A stretch of 64,000 nucleotides of DNA from Chitinibacter fontanus (GCF_013423785.1 NZ_CP058952.1:2321665-2385664), one strand, 5' to 3'. Counted from the stretch's first letter, positions 53,214 through 62,570 are shown. Numbers and translations: made by a program. Notes: a model not told the origin generated them from the letters alone.

Positions 53214-54872
53214 ATGCATGCCCCTGAGCTACGCCATTTGCAACCGTTGTATCAGCGCTACGCTCAGCAGGCAGCACTGCTATCTGAGATGGAACAGCGC
53301 TTTGGCTTGAGTCGGGTCGACCCCGCAGAGTCACGCACTCAGTGTCCAGAATTGGCACTGCAGTTGAATGAGTTTCTCTATGAGCAAGGTGACTGGCATG
53401 CAATGGCATGGCTGGCCATGCAGCTGGACATGGGCGCGGGCGATGGCCTGGTGTATTTTTTACGGAGCGCCCATACCGTTGGTCAGGCCATTACCGAGTT
53501 AGTGCGCTTGGGGCCGATGCTGTTTCCAGATGGCAGTATTGAATTAATCGCTGATGCACAGGCATGGCATTTACGAGTGTACCCGCTGGTGCATGCTGAG
53601 CGACTGGGCATGTTGTTGCGCTACGAAGCCATTAGTTGTTGGCTGGTCAAAGTGGTGCATTATTTGCAAGGCAGTGCGGTATATCCACTGGCCGCAGGTT
53701 TGATGACTGCAGATAGAGGCTCGCGTGAGTTAGAAGCTTATCTTGGGCCGCAGATCAGTTGGGGTGAGGACAGCTTTGTACTGAGCTGGCCTGCTGCTCT
53801 ATGGCAGGTGCAGTTACCGAATGCCAACCCGCCCTTATTTACTAATTTGCGTGCACACTTTGCTAGCTTTCTGGATACCGTGCTCGCTAATGACACCCTA
53901 GCGCAGCAGACCTGTCGTTATCTTCTACAAAAGCAGCGCCTCACCTGTGCCGAGCTGCCGGATGTGGCAAGTGCTTTGCATCTGACCGTGCCCCAGTATC
54001 GGCGCCAGCTAGCCGCCGAGCAGACCTCATTTAGTCGAATTCAATTGGAGCTAAAGCGCTCACAAGCCGTGCGGCGTTTGTTATCGGGCCATCAACGCTT
54101 GGAGGTCTTGGCACAGGAGCTCGGTTTTACCGAGCGCAGTGCGTTTGAAAGAGCATTTAGCAATTGGTTTGCCTGTACCCCCAGTCAGTTCCGGCGCGAG
54201 TTGCAGCGGCAATTTGCTACGATTGATTTCCCATGCTGGGATTCACCGCATGCCTGGCCGTTTCCACTTTGCCAGCAAGCTGCAATTCATCGCGTGCTGC
54301 AAGCTCCAGAGCTGGATATACCGAGTTTGGCTGGGGTGTGGCAGCTCAATCCCAAGCTGTGTGCCTTGCTGTTGGCTGAATTGAATCAACCGGAATGTGG
54401 TGCCATCTCTTGTGAGCAAATCAGTCATGGCTTGCTCCGTTTGGGGCCTGAGCTAGTTCGAAGCCTAGGGTATGCAGCCATGGGGCAGATAGGAGTTGAT
54501 TACACCGATGATACCCAGGTAGGGTTCGAGCGGTGGCGTGCAAGCTATTTTCTGCAACTGGTTTGCCGCGAGCAAGGTTTGGATCCGCATCAGGCGCTCA
54601 GTGCCGATTGGGCGGCTTTTTTCTGTTTGCTGGCTGGCGGCACGTCCGGTATGGATTTGGCCTATTACAGCCAACGTTCGGCGATTTTACTGGCTAGTTG
54701 GGGCGTACCGCACCTGATTGTCCGGCGGCTATTTTTGTGGGGGGCAGAAAAAAGCCCAGAGTATGCGTACCTGAATGCGGCACTGCAGTGGGCGCAGCAA
54801 ACATCGACCGAAGCCGCCGATGCCTGCTGGCCAGCTTTATGGCAGCAAGTCTTGCAGGTCGAAGCAGCTTAA
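53214..54872 (+). CDS. AraC-type regulator with extra HDOD-like C-terminal domain
   Basis: A 552-residue protein, about 200 longer than the usual OruR/ArgR-like AraC regulators. About 1-200 resembles the arabinose-binding-like N-terminal domain (GLVYFLRSAHTVGQAI, LLRYEAISCWLVKVVHY). About 275-330 is the AraC helix-turn-helix: RLEVLAQELGFTERSAFERA followed by FACTPSQFRREL. About 350-540 looks like an HDOD domain (DIPSLAGVWQLNPKLCALLL, ISHGLLRLGPELVRSLGYAA), a fold seen in signalling proteins. I know no common family with this order. The start is doubtful: AAGGGG abuts ATG 53214 with no spacing. The stop shares TTAA with the convergent phzF-like gene. It may control the divergent ImpA-type gene. 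Confidence 0.75.
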   Translation: MHAPELRHLQPLYQRYAQQAALLSEMEQRFGLSRVDPAESRTQCPELALQLNEFLYEQGDWHAMAWLAMQLDMGAGDGLVYFLRSAHTVGQAITELVRLGPMLFPDGSIELIADAQAWHLRVYPLVHAERLGMLLRYEAISCWLVKVVHYLQGSAVYPLAAGLMTADRGSRELEAYLGPQISWGEDSFVLSWPAALWQVQLPNANPPLFTNLRAHFASFLDTVLANDTLAQQTCRYLLQKQRLTCAELPDVASALHLTVPQYRRQLAAEQTSFSRIQLELKRSQAVRRLLSGHQRLEVLAQELGFTERSAFERAFSNWFACTPSQFRRELQRQFATIDFPCWDSPHAWPFPLCQQAAIHRVLQAPELDIPSLAGVWQLNPKLCALLLAELNQPECGAISCEQISHGLLRLGPELVRSLGYAAMGQIGVDYTDDTQVGFERWRASYFLQLVCREQGLDPHQALSADWAAFFCLLAGGTSGMDLAYYSQRSAILLASWGVPHLIVRRLFLWGAEKSPEYAYLNAALQWAQQTSTEAADACWPALWQQVLQVEAA

Positions 54873-55708
54873 GCGCTAGGCAGATTAAAATGGCCGCCAC
54901 CAATTTGCTTTACCTTACCCCCTACCTGTATCTGCTGGTCGGTATTGATGGTCAATGTAAGGCGAGCAATACGGTCAATGGCATGCCCTTGCTCCATCTG
55001 CAACTGTAGCGGTAGCTGCGTATTTTCTGCCAGTAACCAACCACCCAAATTAGCGCAGGCCGAGCCGGTGCCAAAGTCCTCGGCGGCTTGCCCGTGTTGT
55101 GACCAAAAATAACGGGCAATGATGGTGTCACCCGCACGCGCCCAGACAAGTGCGCCCGAGCGTCCTTCCTGATTACAAGCAACGCGTTCAAATTGCGCCA
55201 GATTCAGGCTACAGGCTGCAACACTGGCCGGGCTATCGAGTGGAATCACTAATTGCTCGCTACCCGTATTGACGAACCGAGGTGTTCCCACGATTTGTTC
55301 GGCGTTAATATTCAACGCAGCCGCCAGCTCGGTACTGGCTGGCGCCGCACGGTAGCTTGGTGCGTTCGCGGTCAAAGTGACTTGTGCGCCGTCCACGGCG
55401 ACTGGGATGATGCCCGCCTTCATGGCCAAACTAACTTGTTGACGCCCCTCTGCCACAGCAAAGGCGGTACCCAACGTAGGGTGACCTGCAAAAGGCATTT
55501 CGTAACTTGGGGTGAAAATTCGGACCTGAGCATCGGCAACTGCGCTGTCTTGCACAAAGGTGATTTCCGACAAGTTCATTTGCTGCCCAAGCCGACGCAT
55601 GGTTTCGTCGCTAATCGGTTCTGCAAGCTTAAATACCGCCAGCGGGTTACCCGACCAGATGTTTTCAGTGACAAACACATTCAATAATTGATACTGCAGA
55701 TTTGGCAT
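54869..55708 (-). CDS. PhzF family isomerase/epimerase-like protein
   Basis: A 279-residue protein with the diaminopimelate-epimerase-like double fold. PhzF itself isomerises a phenazine precursor; most members, like this one outside a phz cluster, have unknown substrates. Motifs are NVFVTENIWSGNPLAVF near 9-25, MNLSEITFVQ near 43-52 (catalytic Glu), FTPSYEMPFAGHPTLGTA near 64-81, and EDFGTGSACANLGGWLL near 213-229. Its stop overlaps the stop of the AraC-HDOD gene by three bases. Confidence 0.92.
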   Translation of the reverse strand: MPNLQYQLLNVFVTENIWSGNPLAVFKLAEPISDETMRRLGQQMNLSEITFVQDSAVADAQVRIFTPSYEMPFAGHPTLGTAFAVAEGRQQVSLAMKAGIIPVAVDGAQVTLTANAPSYRAAPASTELAAALNINAEQIVGTPRFVNTGSEQLVIPLDSPASVAACSLNLAQFERVACNQEGRSGALVWARAGDTIIARYFWSQHGQAAEDFGTGSACANLGGWLLAENTQLPLQLQMEQGHAIDRIARLTLTINTDQQIQVGGKVKQIGGGHFNLPSA

Positions 55709-55765
55709 AAGTATCTCATTCGCATTGGGTATGGGGTTTGATCATAGCGCGAGAAAGCCTTGGCG

Positions 55766-55891
55766 CTAAATACAGTCGGCGGGTATTTGTACGGTTACAG
55801 CAAAGCCTGCGCGGGCGTCGAGCGTACTAGAGCGTTTATGGCAAAATTGGGCGCCGATGCGATTGACAAACCCAACGTCAAGATACCCTAG
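55766..55891 (-). pseudogene. Possible remnant of a histidine-kinase C-terminus
   Basis: The minus strand reads LDVGFVNRIGAQFCHKRSS followed by TLDARAGFAVTVQIPADCI and a stop. This resembles the G2-box end of HATPase domains (LAIVKRI...GHRV...STLG.GSxFxVxLP). Nothing kinase-like precedes it, so only about 40 codons would remain. The match is by eye and weak. Confidence 0.25.
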
Positions 55892-55930
55892 TATAATGCA
55901 GGGTTTCGCATCGTTATTTCGATAAAACTC

Positions 55931-57286
55931 ATGATTCGTAAACTGATAGGCAAAGTATTGCGTCGCCCCGGCAAGCGTATTTTGCACGCCAAACACTATG
56001 GCATTCGTCGTGATCAACTGCATTCGGGCGCCTTGAAAGTCTGCGATCGTTTGCAGGACGCAGGCTACGAGGCATATATCGTGGGCGGTGCGGTGCGTGA
56101 TTTACTGTTAGGCAAATCGCCAAAAGATTTTGACGTGGCCACCAGCGCCACCCCTGAGCAAGTGCGCCATGTATTTCACCGCTCGCGCATTATCGGCCGC
56201 CGTTTCCGCATTGTGCATGTGCCATTTTATGATCGTGGCGGTGAAGAAATTATCGAGGTGACCACTTTCCGTGGCAGCGCCGATTCGCCGACCGATGCCA
56301 GCGGGCGCATTATCCGCGATAACGTGTATGGCACTTTGGAAGAAGACGCATCGCGCCGTGATTTCACCGTGAATGCGCTGTATTACGACCCAAATAGTGA
56401 TGAAATCATTGATTTTCACCACGGTGCCGAAGATCTGGAAAAACAACAATTGGTAATGATTGGCGACCCGGTCAAACGTTATCACGAAGACCCGGTACGC
56501 ATGTTGCGCGCTACGCGTTTGTCGGCCAAGCTCGGTTTGCAAATCGCCAGCGATACGGCCAAGCCGATTAAAGAGCATGCCGCCTTGCTGGAAAATATTC
56601 CATCGGCGCGCCTGTTTGATGAAATGATGAAGCTCTTGCTGTCGGGCAAAGCGTGGGATTGTCTGCAAGCTTTGCGCGCCTATGGCCTGCATCGCCCGCT
56701 GTTTCCGCTGCTCGATAAATTGATGAGCCAGAAAGAAACCACCGCGTTTCTCAAGCAAGCGCTGCTCAATACTGATCAGCGTTTGGCCGATGACAAGCCG
56801 GTATCGGCAGGTTTTTTGTTTGCTGCTTTGTTGTGGCATGAAGTCGAAGCCAATTGGCAAAAGAAAATCGCCGCTGGCGAGCATAAAGTACCTGCTTTGG
56901 TTGAGGCGATGAATGATGTGGAAGCCAAAGTCACCAAACGCTTGGCGATTCCGAATCGCTATAGTGCGGCGATGAAAGAAATCTGGCTCTTGCAGCCGCG
57001 CTTTGAAATGCGTGCCGGACAAAAACCATTCCGCTTGATCGAGCAGCCGCGTTTCCGCGCTGCGTATGATTTTCTGCTGCTGCGTGCTGAATGCGGCTTG
57101 GTGGAAAAAGAGCTGGCTGACTGGTGGACGCAATTTCAGGCTTGCGATGACAGCACGCGTGAAGTGCTAATCAGTGATGCGATTGCTGCCGGCAAGGGCG
57201 GTGAGGTGGATAAATCCAAACGCCGCAAACGCTCGCGCCACCGTAAACCGGTATCAGCCAAATCAGCGGCAGCGAAAAGCGAATAA
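55931..57286 (+). CDS. pcnB: Poly(A) polymerase I
   Basis: Adds 3' poly(A) tails that promote RNA decay. The 451-residue class II nucleotidyltransferase has GGAVRDLLLG near 53-62, the metal site DFDVATSA, RRFRIVHVPF, EEDASRRDFTVNALYYD and the RNA-binding stretch EDPVRMLRATRLSAKL. A basic tail (KSKRRKRSRHRKP) favours PcnB over tRNA nucleotidyltransferase. A TATAAT at 55892-55897 with TTGACA at 55863-55868 lies upstream, but the spacer (23) is too long to call a standard promoter. Its stop overlaps folK (TAATG). Confidence 0.95.
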   Translation: MIRKLIGKVLRRPGKRILHAKHYGIRRDQLHSGALKVCDRLQDAGYEAYIVGGAVRDLLLGKSPKDFDVATSATPEQVRHVFHRSRIIGRRFRIVHVPFYDRGGEEIIEVTTFRGSADSPTDASGRIIRDNVYGTLEEDASRRDFTVNALYYDPNSDEIIDFHHGAEDLEKQQLVMIGDPVKRYHEDPVRMLRATRLSAKLGLQIASDTAKPIKEHAALLENIPSARLFDEMMKLLLSGKAWDCLQALRAYGLHRPLFPLLDKLMSQKETTAFLKQALLNTDQRLADDKPVSAGFLFAALLWHEVEANWQKKIAAGEHKVPALVEAMNDVEAKVTKRLAIPNRYSAAMKEIWLLQPRFEMRAGQKPFRLIEQPRFRAAYDFLLLRAECGLVEKELADWWTQFQACDDSTREVLISDAIAAGKGGEVDKSKRRKRSRHRKPVSAKSAAAKSE

Positions 57287-57768
57287 TGACGATAGCCTAC
57301 ATTGCCTTGGGGGCCAATCTGGGTGACCCAAGCGCGCAGCTGCGCGATGCGTTGCGCCTGATCGCCGAGCTGCCGCGCACTCAATTGCTGGCTAGTTCGT
57401 CGTTTTATGCCAGTGCGCCAGTGGGCTACGCCGATCAGCCAGATTTTGTGAATGCGGTTTGTGCGGTGAATACCGAATTAAGCGCACCTGATCTACTGGC
57501 TGCTTTGCTGGCGTTGGAATTGCAGCAAGGGCGTGAGCGCAGCTTTAAAAATGCACCGCGCACGCTGGATTTGGATGTGGTGCTGTATGGCGACGAAATC
57601 ATCGAATTGCCACAGCTACAAATACCCCATCCGCGTATGCATCAGCGCGCCTTTGTCTTATTGCCTTTGCTAGAGATAGCCCCCGATGCGCAGATTCCGG
57701 GGCGTGGTGCGGCGACACAGTTTATTGCCGATGTCATTGATCAGGAACTCTATCGCATCGAAGCCTAG
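57286..57768 (+). CDS. folK: 2-amino-4-hydroxy-6-hydroxymethyldihydropteridine pyrophosphokinase
   Basis: Transfers pyrophosphate from ATP to the pterin in folate synthesis. The 160-residue protein begins AYIALGANLGDP, has SSFYASAPVGYADQPDFVNA, and the signature RTLDLDVVLYGDE near 94-106, then IPHPRMHQRAFVLLPL. Length is standard. It overlaps the pcnB stop by one base, so translation is coupled. Confidence 0.97.
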   Translation: MTIAYIALGANLGDPSAQLRDALRLIAELPRTQLLASSSFYASAPVGYADQPDFVNAVCAVNTELSAPDLLAALLALELQQGRERSFKNAPRTLDLDVVLYGDEIIELPQLQIPHPRMHQRAFVLLPLLEIAPDAQIPGRGAATQFIADVIDQELYRIEA

Positions 57769-57950
57769 CTGGGTTCTCGATTGACTTGCTGCTTGCTGCC
57801 GTGCACTGCTTGCTATGTGATCGTTCAATATTGCCAATTTATGATAAAAACAGTCGATTTTAATGGTCTACTGCTTTAGCATCTCAACACTGGTTTAATT
57901 TTTGCATTGCACCACGAGTGCGCATTTTAAAGACGGCTTGATTACCCATC

Positions 57951-58745
57951 ATGAAAACGACTCTTTCAACGCTTAAGAAAATGAAGCAGGATGGCGCCAA
58001 AATCGCCATGCTGACCTGTTACGATGCCAGTTTTGCCACTCTGCTTGATGAGGCAGGGGTGGATATTCTGCTGGTTGGCGACTCGCTGGGTAATGTGATT
58101 CAAGGTCACAGCACCACGCTACCGGTGACGGTGGACGATATGGTGTACCACACCAAAGCCGTCGTGCGCGGTACGCAAAAAGCGCTGGTGCTGGCCGATT
58201 TGCCGTTTGCCAGCTATCAGGCCTCGCATATTCAGGCCTATGAAAATGCTGCGCGCTTGATGGCGGCGGGCGCTGAAATGGTCAAAATCGAAGGCGGCGC
58301 AGTGATGGTCGATACCGTCGATTTTCTGGTGCAACGCGGGATTCCAGTCTGTGCGCATATTGGGCTACAACCGCAATCGGTGCATGTCTATGGTGGCTAC
58401 AAAGTACAAGGCAAAACTGAAACCGAGGCCGATATTCTGAAGCGCGATGCGTTGGCGTTGCAGGCAGCTGGCGCGGCGATGGTGTTGATGGAAATGGTAC
58501 CTGCCAGTGTTGCTGCTGAAGTGACCGAGTCGCTATGGGTGCCGACCATCGGCATCGGAGCTGGCGTACAAGTCGATGGCCAAGTGCTGGTGCTGCACGA
58601 TATGCTGGGCGTGTATCCAGGTAAGAAGGCGCGTTTTGTGAAAAACTTCATGGGTGGTGGCGTTACCAGCATCCAAGGGGCTGTTGAAGCCTATGTGAAG
58701 TCAGTGAAAGCACTGAGCTTCCCTACCGAAGAACATTCATTCTGA
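57951..58745 (+). CDS. panB: 3-methyl-2-oxobutanoate hydroxymethyltransferase
   Basis: First committed step of pantothenate synthesis, using methylene-tetrahydrofolate. The 264-residue protein has [19 protein letters not shown] near 19-37, [13 protein letters not shown] near 41-53 (metal-binding Asp), KIEGG near 111-115, [19 protein letters not shown], and PTIGIGAG near 200-207. A 182-base gap separates it from folK; panC follows after 72 bases. Confidence 0.97.
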   Translation: MKTTLSTLKKMKQDGAKIAMLTCYDASFATLLDEAGVDILLVGDSLGNVIQGHSTTLPVTVDDMVYHTKAVVRGTQKALVLADLPFASYQASHIQAYENAARLMAAGAEMVKIEGGAVMVDTVDFLVQRGIPVCAHIGLQPQSVHVYGGYKVQGKTETEADILKRDALALQAAGAAMVLMEMVPASVAAEVTESLWVPTIGIGAGVQVDGQVLVLHDMLGVYPGKKARFVKNFMGGGVTSIQGAVEAYVKSVKALSFPTEEHSF

Positions 58746-58817
58746 TTTGATCTAGCTTGTGGGCCGCCCGATTTGTGATGGGTGGCGCTGGCCTATTGGT
58801 ATTAAAAAGACCGCATA

Positions 58818-59660
58818 ATGAAAATCATCCATACCATTTCCGAGTTGCGCGAATGGCGCAAAACCGTTGGCACTGTGGCTTTTGTGCCGACGATGGGCAA
58901 TTTGCACGCGGGGCATATGTCGCTGATTCATGCTGCAAAAGCCGAGGCAGCACATACCGTGGTAAGTATCTTTGTTAATCGCTTGCAATTTGGCCAAGGT
59001 GAAGACTTTGACCGCTATCCGCGCACCTTGCAAAGCGATGCTGACATCATTGCCGCTCACGGTGGCGTGGATGTGATTTTCGCTCCGGATGAAAAAGAGC
59101 TGTATCCGAATGTGATTCAGCAATATCAAGTCAACCCACCGGCGATTGCTGAAGAGCTCTGCGGCGCATTCCGTCCGGGGCATTTCCGCGGTGTGGCCAC
59201 GGTGGTGACCAAATTATTCAATATCGTCGAAGCTGACGTAGCTTGCTTTGGTAAAAAAGACTACCAGCAGCTCGCGGTGATTCAGGGCATGGTTGCCGAC
59301 CTGAATGTGCCGATTCGCATTGTGCCGGTTGATACCGGCCGTGCGAGCGATGGTTTGGCGCTGTCATCACGCAATGGCTTTTTAAATGAAGCGCAGCGCG
59401 CGGAGGCGCCGCGGCTGTTTTTCCATTTGAGCCGGATGAAAAAAGCCATCGAAAACGGTGAGCGCGATTATTCCAAGCTGGCGATTGAAACCGTCACCGA
59501 TCTGCGCGTGCGCGGCTGGCTGGAGGTTGATTACGTCGAAACCCGCAATGCACTGACGCTCAAACCGGCGGCCAGTACCGACAAACATCTGGTGATCCTG
59601 ATCGCCGCCCGTATTGGGACGACACGCCTGATCGATAATATTGAAGTGAATTTGGTTTGA
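58818..59660 (+). CDS. panC: Pantothenate synthetase
   Basis: Joins pantoate and beta-alanine with ATP. The 280-residue protein has the HIGH-like [14 protein letters not shown] near 24-37, [47 protein letters not shown] near 145-153, and a KMSK-like stretch [12 protein letters not shown]. In most orthologues the motif VNPxQF reads VNPTQF; here it is VNRLQF, a substitution beside the ATP pocket worth noting. A terminator follows. Confidence 0.96.
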   Translation: MKIIHTISELREWRKTVGTVAFVPTMGNLHAGHMSLIHAAKAEAAHTVVSIFVNRLQFGQGEDFDRYPRTLQSDADIIAAHGGVDVIFAPDEKELYPNVIQQYQVNPPAIAEELCGAFRPGHFRGVATVVTKLFNIVEADVACFGKKDYQQLAVIQGMVADLNVPIRIVPVDTGRASDGLALSSRNGFLNEAQRAEAPRLFFHLSRMKKAIENGERDYSKLAIETVTDLRVRGWLEVDYVETRNALTLKPAASTDKHLVILIAARIGTTRLIDNIEVNLV

Positions 59661-59683
59661 TTTTATAAACCAACATAAAACAT

Positions 59684-59709
59684 AAAAAGACCGCCGAGGC
59701 GGTCTTTTT
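59684..59709. terminator. Bidirectional terminator after panC
   Basis: AAAAAGACCGC / GCGGTCTTTTT (59684-59694 and 59699-59709), loop CGAG, between panC and the convergent gene ending at 59756. Confidence 0.9.
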
Positions 59710-59715
59710 GTTTTG

Positions 59716-59762
59716 GGTATTGCTCGGTAGCTGCGATTAATAAAGACCTGTAGCGCTATACC
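59716..59762. repeat. GGGTAT...ATACC hairpin, copy at the 3' end of the DUF5610-like gene
   Basis: GGTATTGCTCGGTAG (59716-59730) pairs imperfectly with CTGTAGCGCTATACC (59748-59762), about 12 of 15 positions with G-U. It overlaps the last codons of the minus-strand gene. Confidence 0.5.
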
Positions 59763-60406
59763 TTGCCAGTTTCCGCTTTGGGCTGGCTTGGCGCTAGAGT
59801 TACGGTATCGCCAGTGGGGATGCCTTCTTTCTGCCAGCGATCAAATTCGCCCATGATGGCATCGTAGGTTTGCTGGCTGATTTCTGGCAGCGCCCCACCG
59901 AGTGCTTCTTTGGCCGAGTCAAAACCTTGCTGTACCGCATTGCGAATCTTATCGAGCTGCGCCGGATCATTGCCGATGGCAAATTTGGCAAAGCTTAAAA
60001 TTCGTTCGGCGACTTTTTTCACGCCAAATTCGCCATCGTCGCTGATGGCTGCTTTGGCTGCGTCAATAGTGGCAGGGTCGGCGGTGAGTTTTTGCTGGCC
60101 GCTGGCGACCAGTTTGAAATCTAGCCCTTGCTCTTGCACCAGATTACGCACCAGATTAATCAGGCCTTCGGCCTTTTTTTGCGACTCGGCTAGCAGGGTT
60201 TCCAGGTCGGGTGGCACGATGCGCGTGTTTTTTGGATTGGTGTAGGTTAGGGCCTCATCGGCCTTGCCACTGATATCAACTTTTTCCTGACTGGCGGCCG
60301 GCTCATTCGGATTGCTGCGCGTGGGGGCTGGTGTGGTGCTGCTGCGCAGGCTAAGTGAGCTGCTGCTACTGACATTCACGCCAAGACTGCTAATCATCGT
60401 ATTCAT
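59756..60406 (-). CDS. DUF5610-like protein, unknown function
   Basis: A 216-residue protein resembling the DUF5610 family by its C-terminal half: RNAVQQGFDSAKEALGGALP followed by EISQQTYDAIMGEFDRW. The N-terminal 50 residues are Ser/Thr/Pro-rich and disordered-looking (SSSSSLSLRSSTTPAPTRS). There is no signal peptide or membrane segment. ATG 60406 is chosen because GGAGGT lies six bases upstream (60413-60418); the adjacent ATG at 60409 is too close. The family assignment is by memory of its C-terminal pattern. Confidence 0.7.
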   Translation of the reverse strand: MNTMISSLGVNVSSSSSLSLRSSTTPAPTRSNPNEPAASQEKVDISGKADEALTYTNPKNTRIVPPDLETLLAESQKKAEGLINLVRNLVQEQGLDFKLVASGQQKLTADPATIDAAKAAISDDGEFGVKKVAERILSFAKFAIGNDPAQLDKIRNAVQQGFDSAKEALGGALPEISQQTYDAIMGEFDRWQKEGIPTGDTVTLAPSQPKAETGKV

Positions 60407-60489
60407 CATGACACCTCCACGAAACAACCATATAGATAATTATCGGCGTAATGGCGGAGAAAATCAGCGTAAAAGTGCCGCAATAACAA

Positions 60490-61329
60490 TTATTTAGCTT
60501 GATTTTCGCTGTTGGCCTGATCAGCGGTTGATTCTTGAATCAAGCTGCGTTTGAGTTCACTCTGTGGCAGGTAGCGCGCCAAAATGCGCTGCAGAGTGCC
60601 ATCTTGTCGCATTGCCAGCAGCAAGTTATTCCATTGCTGAACTTCTGCGGCGCTAAAGTGTTTTTTGGAGAAAACCAGTCTTGCCTCTACGCCACGATCA
60701 CTGGGGGCCCAGTCACGTGCGACCGCTTGCTGATTAAATTGCAATCGTCGGAAGTAAAAGTTATAGGCGGTGGGTTGCGCAAACGCGCCTTGAATCTGAC
60801 CATCGCGTAGCCATTGAAATAATTGCTCGCTGTCTTTGGCCTCATCGACTCGGCTTTGTGCGCGGAGTTGATTGATCAGCGCGTCTTGTACTTCGCCGTG
60901 CCGATATGAAGCGACCACTCCCCAGCGCAGCGTCGGGCTGGCTAGAAAGGCATTAAAGTTCGGGTATTTTTCGGCAATGGCCTTGGGAAGTACCGCCATA
61001 TTTTTGAGGCGGATATATGGCACGCTGAAATAGGCAAAAATGTCGCGTTCTGGTGTTTTAATGGCTGATACGCTGAGCATGGTTTGTCCACTGCTCAGCT
61101 CCAACCAGATTTGCGCTCGGGGCAGTGTCGCCATCGTAAATTGGCATTGGCTTCGTTGTGCCAATTCATCAATCACCGCGCGATCAATGCCTTCATCTTG
61201 ATGATAAAGCAGGCCAAACTCGTAAAATGCTACGCTGATTTTTTTGCTGCAATTGGGGTTGGCCCAGCTGAAGTGGCTACCCAAAAATAAACCTATGATG
61301 AGTATCTTCATGAAGCGATTGATAGTCAT
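60490..61329 (-). CDS. Periplasmic solute-binding protein (SBP_bac_3-like), orphan
   Basis: A 279-residue exported protein from ATG 61329 (GGAG seven bases upstream), with signal peptide MKILIIGLFLGSHFSWA after a short lead. The body shows the binding-protein pattern (KISVAFYEFGLLYHQDEGID, AYFSVPYIRLKNMAVL). The C-terminus is Lys/Ala/Gln-rich. No transporter genes are adjacent. It is a second orphan of the kind at 7564, but the two are only distantly similar. The frame upstream of 61329 is open but not export-like. Confidence 0.8.
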   Translation of the reverse strand: MTINRFMKILIIGLFLGSHFSWANPNCSKKISVAFYEFGLLYHQDEGIDRAVIDELAQRSQCQFTMATLPRAQIWLELSSGQTMLSVSAIKTPERDIFAYFSVPYIRLKNMAVLPKAIAEKYPNFNAFLASPTLRWGVVASYRHGEVQDALINQLRAQSRVDEAKDSEQLFQWLRDGQIQGAFAQPTAYNFYFRRLQFNQQAVARDWAPSDRGVEARLVFSKKHFSAAEVQQWNNLLLAMRQDGTLQRILARYLPQSELKRSLIQESTADQANSENQAK

Positions 61330-61511
61330 GATCTTGCTCCATATACACCAAGGGGTATTGTGATATGTCTGCTGGTGGATTCTCAATCTAGCCCGAGGCG
61401 GCGCGCCAGAGTAGCTCAATCGTGGCTTCTTACTTACAGACGGCAGCTGCACTTGCATGTTAAGTAGAACGAACGTACACTTTGTTTTTGCCGTGATTGG
61501 GGAGGGGAGTG

Positions 61512-62570
61512 GTGCGCAAAATTATTCATATCGACTGCGATTGCTTTTACGCGGCGGTAGAAATGCGCGATCGCCCCGAGCTGCGTGATGTACCGATTGC
61601 GATTGGTGGCGCGCCCGATCAGCGCGGCGTGATTTCAACGTGTAATTATCCGGCGCGCAAATTTGGCATTCACTCCGCGATGCCGACCAAATGGGCGCTA
61701 CGCCAGTGCCCCAATTTGGTGTTGCTGCCGCATTCGTTTGAGCGTTACCGCGATGCGTCGCGCCGCGTACATGCCATTTTTGCCGATTACACCGAGCGCA
61801 TCGAGCCGCTATCGCTCGACGAAGCCTATCTCGACGTCACAGATCTACCACATTGTCACGGTAGTGCTACCTTAATGGCGCAGGAAATTCGCGCACGCAT
61901 TGAGGCAGAGGTGGGGATTACCGCCAGCGCCGGCATTGCGCCCAATAAATTGCTGGCCAAAATTGCCAGCGATTGGCGCAAACCGAATGGGCAGTTTGTG
62001 ATTACGCCGGACGAGGTCGCCGCGTTTATGCCAAGCTTGCCTGTGGGCAAATTATGGGGTATCGGTAAAGTAACCGCGGGTAAGCTAGCCAAGCTGGGTC
62101 TCAATACTTGCGGTGATGTGCAGGCGTGGTCACATGCCGATTTGCTGCGTGTATTGGGGCGCTTGGGCGAATCCTTGTATTGGCAAAGCCGCGGCGTGGA
62201 CGAGCGGCCGGTGGCGCGCAGCGAGAAGCGCAAATCACTGTCCGTCGAACATACCTACAATCAAGATTTGCCTGACCTAGCAGCCTGTATGGCCAAGCTG
62301 CCATCACTGTATGCTGATTTTGCTCAGCGTCAGAGCCGATCGCAGCAAGATACCCCCCATAAAGCCTTTGTCAAAATCAAGTTTCACGACTTTACGCAAA
62401 CGACGATGGAATGTATTTGCCCATCACCCGAGCCGGCCATTTTTGAAACGCTGCTCAGCCAAGCCTGGCAGCGCGGCGCCAAGCCCGTACGATTGTTAGG
62501 CGTGGGCGTACGCTTTGCGGATCGCCCCAAACGCCTTATGGGCGAGACATTGCCGCTGTGGGCGAGCTAA
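61512..62570 (+). CDS. dinB: DNA polymerase IV
   Basis: Y-family translesion polymerase. It is 352 residues from GTG 61512 (MRKIIHIDCDCFYAAVEMRD); GGAGG at 61501-61505 lies six bases upstream. GTG at 61509 is an alternative. Catalytic acids are in DCDCFYAAVE near 8-17 and LSLDEAYLDVT near 100-110. The helix-hairpin-helix region GIGKVTAGKLAKLGL is near 182-196, and the little-finger domain follows. No beta-clamp motif is obvious at the extreme C-terminus. The 3' end overlaps the convergent PAP2 gene by 35 bases. Confidence 0.95.
   Translation: MRKIIHIDCDCFYAAVEMRDRPELRDVPIAIGGAPDQRGVISTCNYPARKFGIHSAMPTKWALRQCPNLVLLPHSFERYRDASRRVHAIFADYTERIEPLSLDEAYLDVTDLPHCHGSATLMAQEIRARIEAEVGITASAGIAPNKLLAKIASDWRKPNGQFVITPDEVAAFMPSLPVGKLWGIGKVTAGKLAKLGLNTCGDVQAWSHADLLRVLGRLGESLYWQSRGVDERPVARSEKRKSLSVEHTYNQDLPDLAACMAKLPSLYADFAQRQSRSQQDTPHKAFVKIKFHDFTQTTMECICPSPEPAIFETLLSQAWQRGAKPVRLLGVGVRFADRPKRLMGETLPLWAS

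Noticed and set aside
55863-55897. TTGACA / TATAAT promoter for pcnB
   Set aside because: Both boxes are good, but the 23-base spacer is far from the 16-18 needed; at most the -10 box is used.
56108-57133. Minus-strand open frame (341 codons) antisense to pcnB
   Set aside because: Same effect; low-complexity Phe/Gln/Arg-rich translation, no start signals, inside a clear pcnB.
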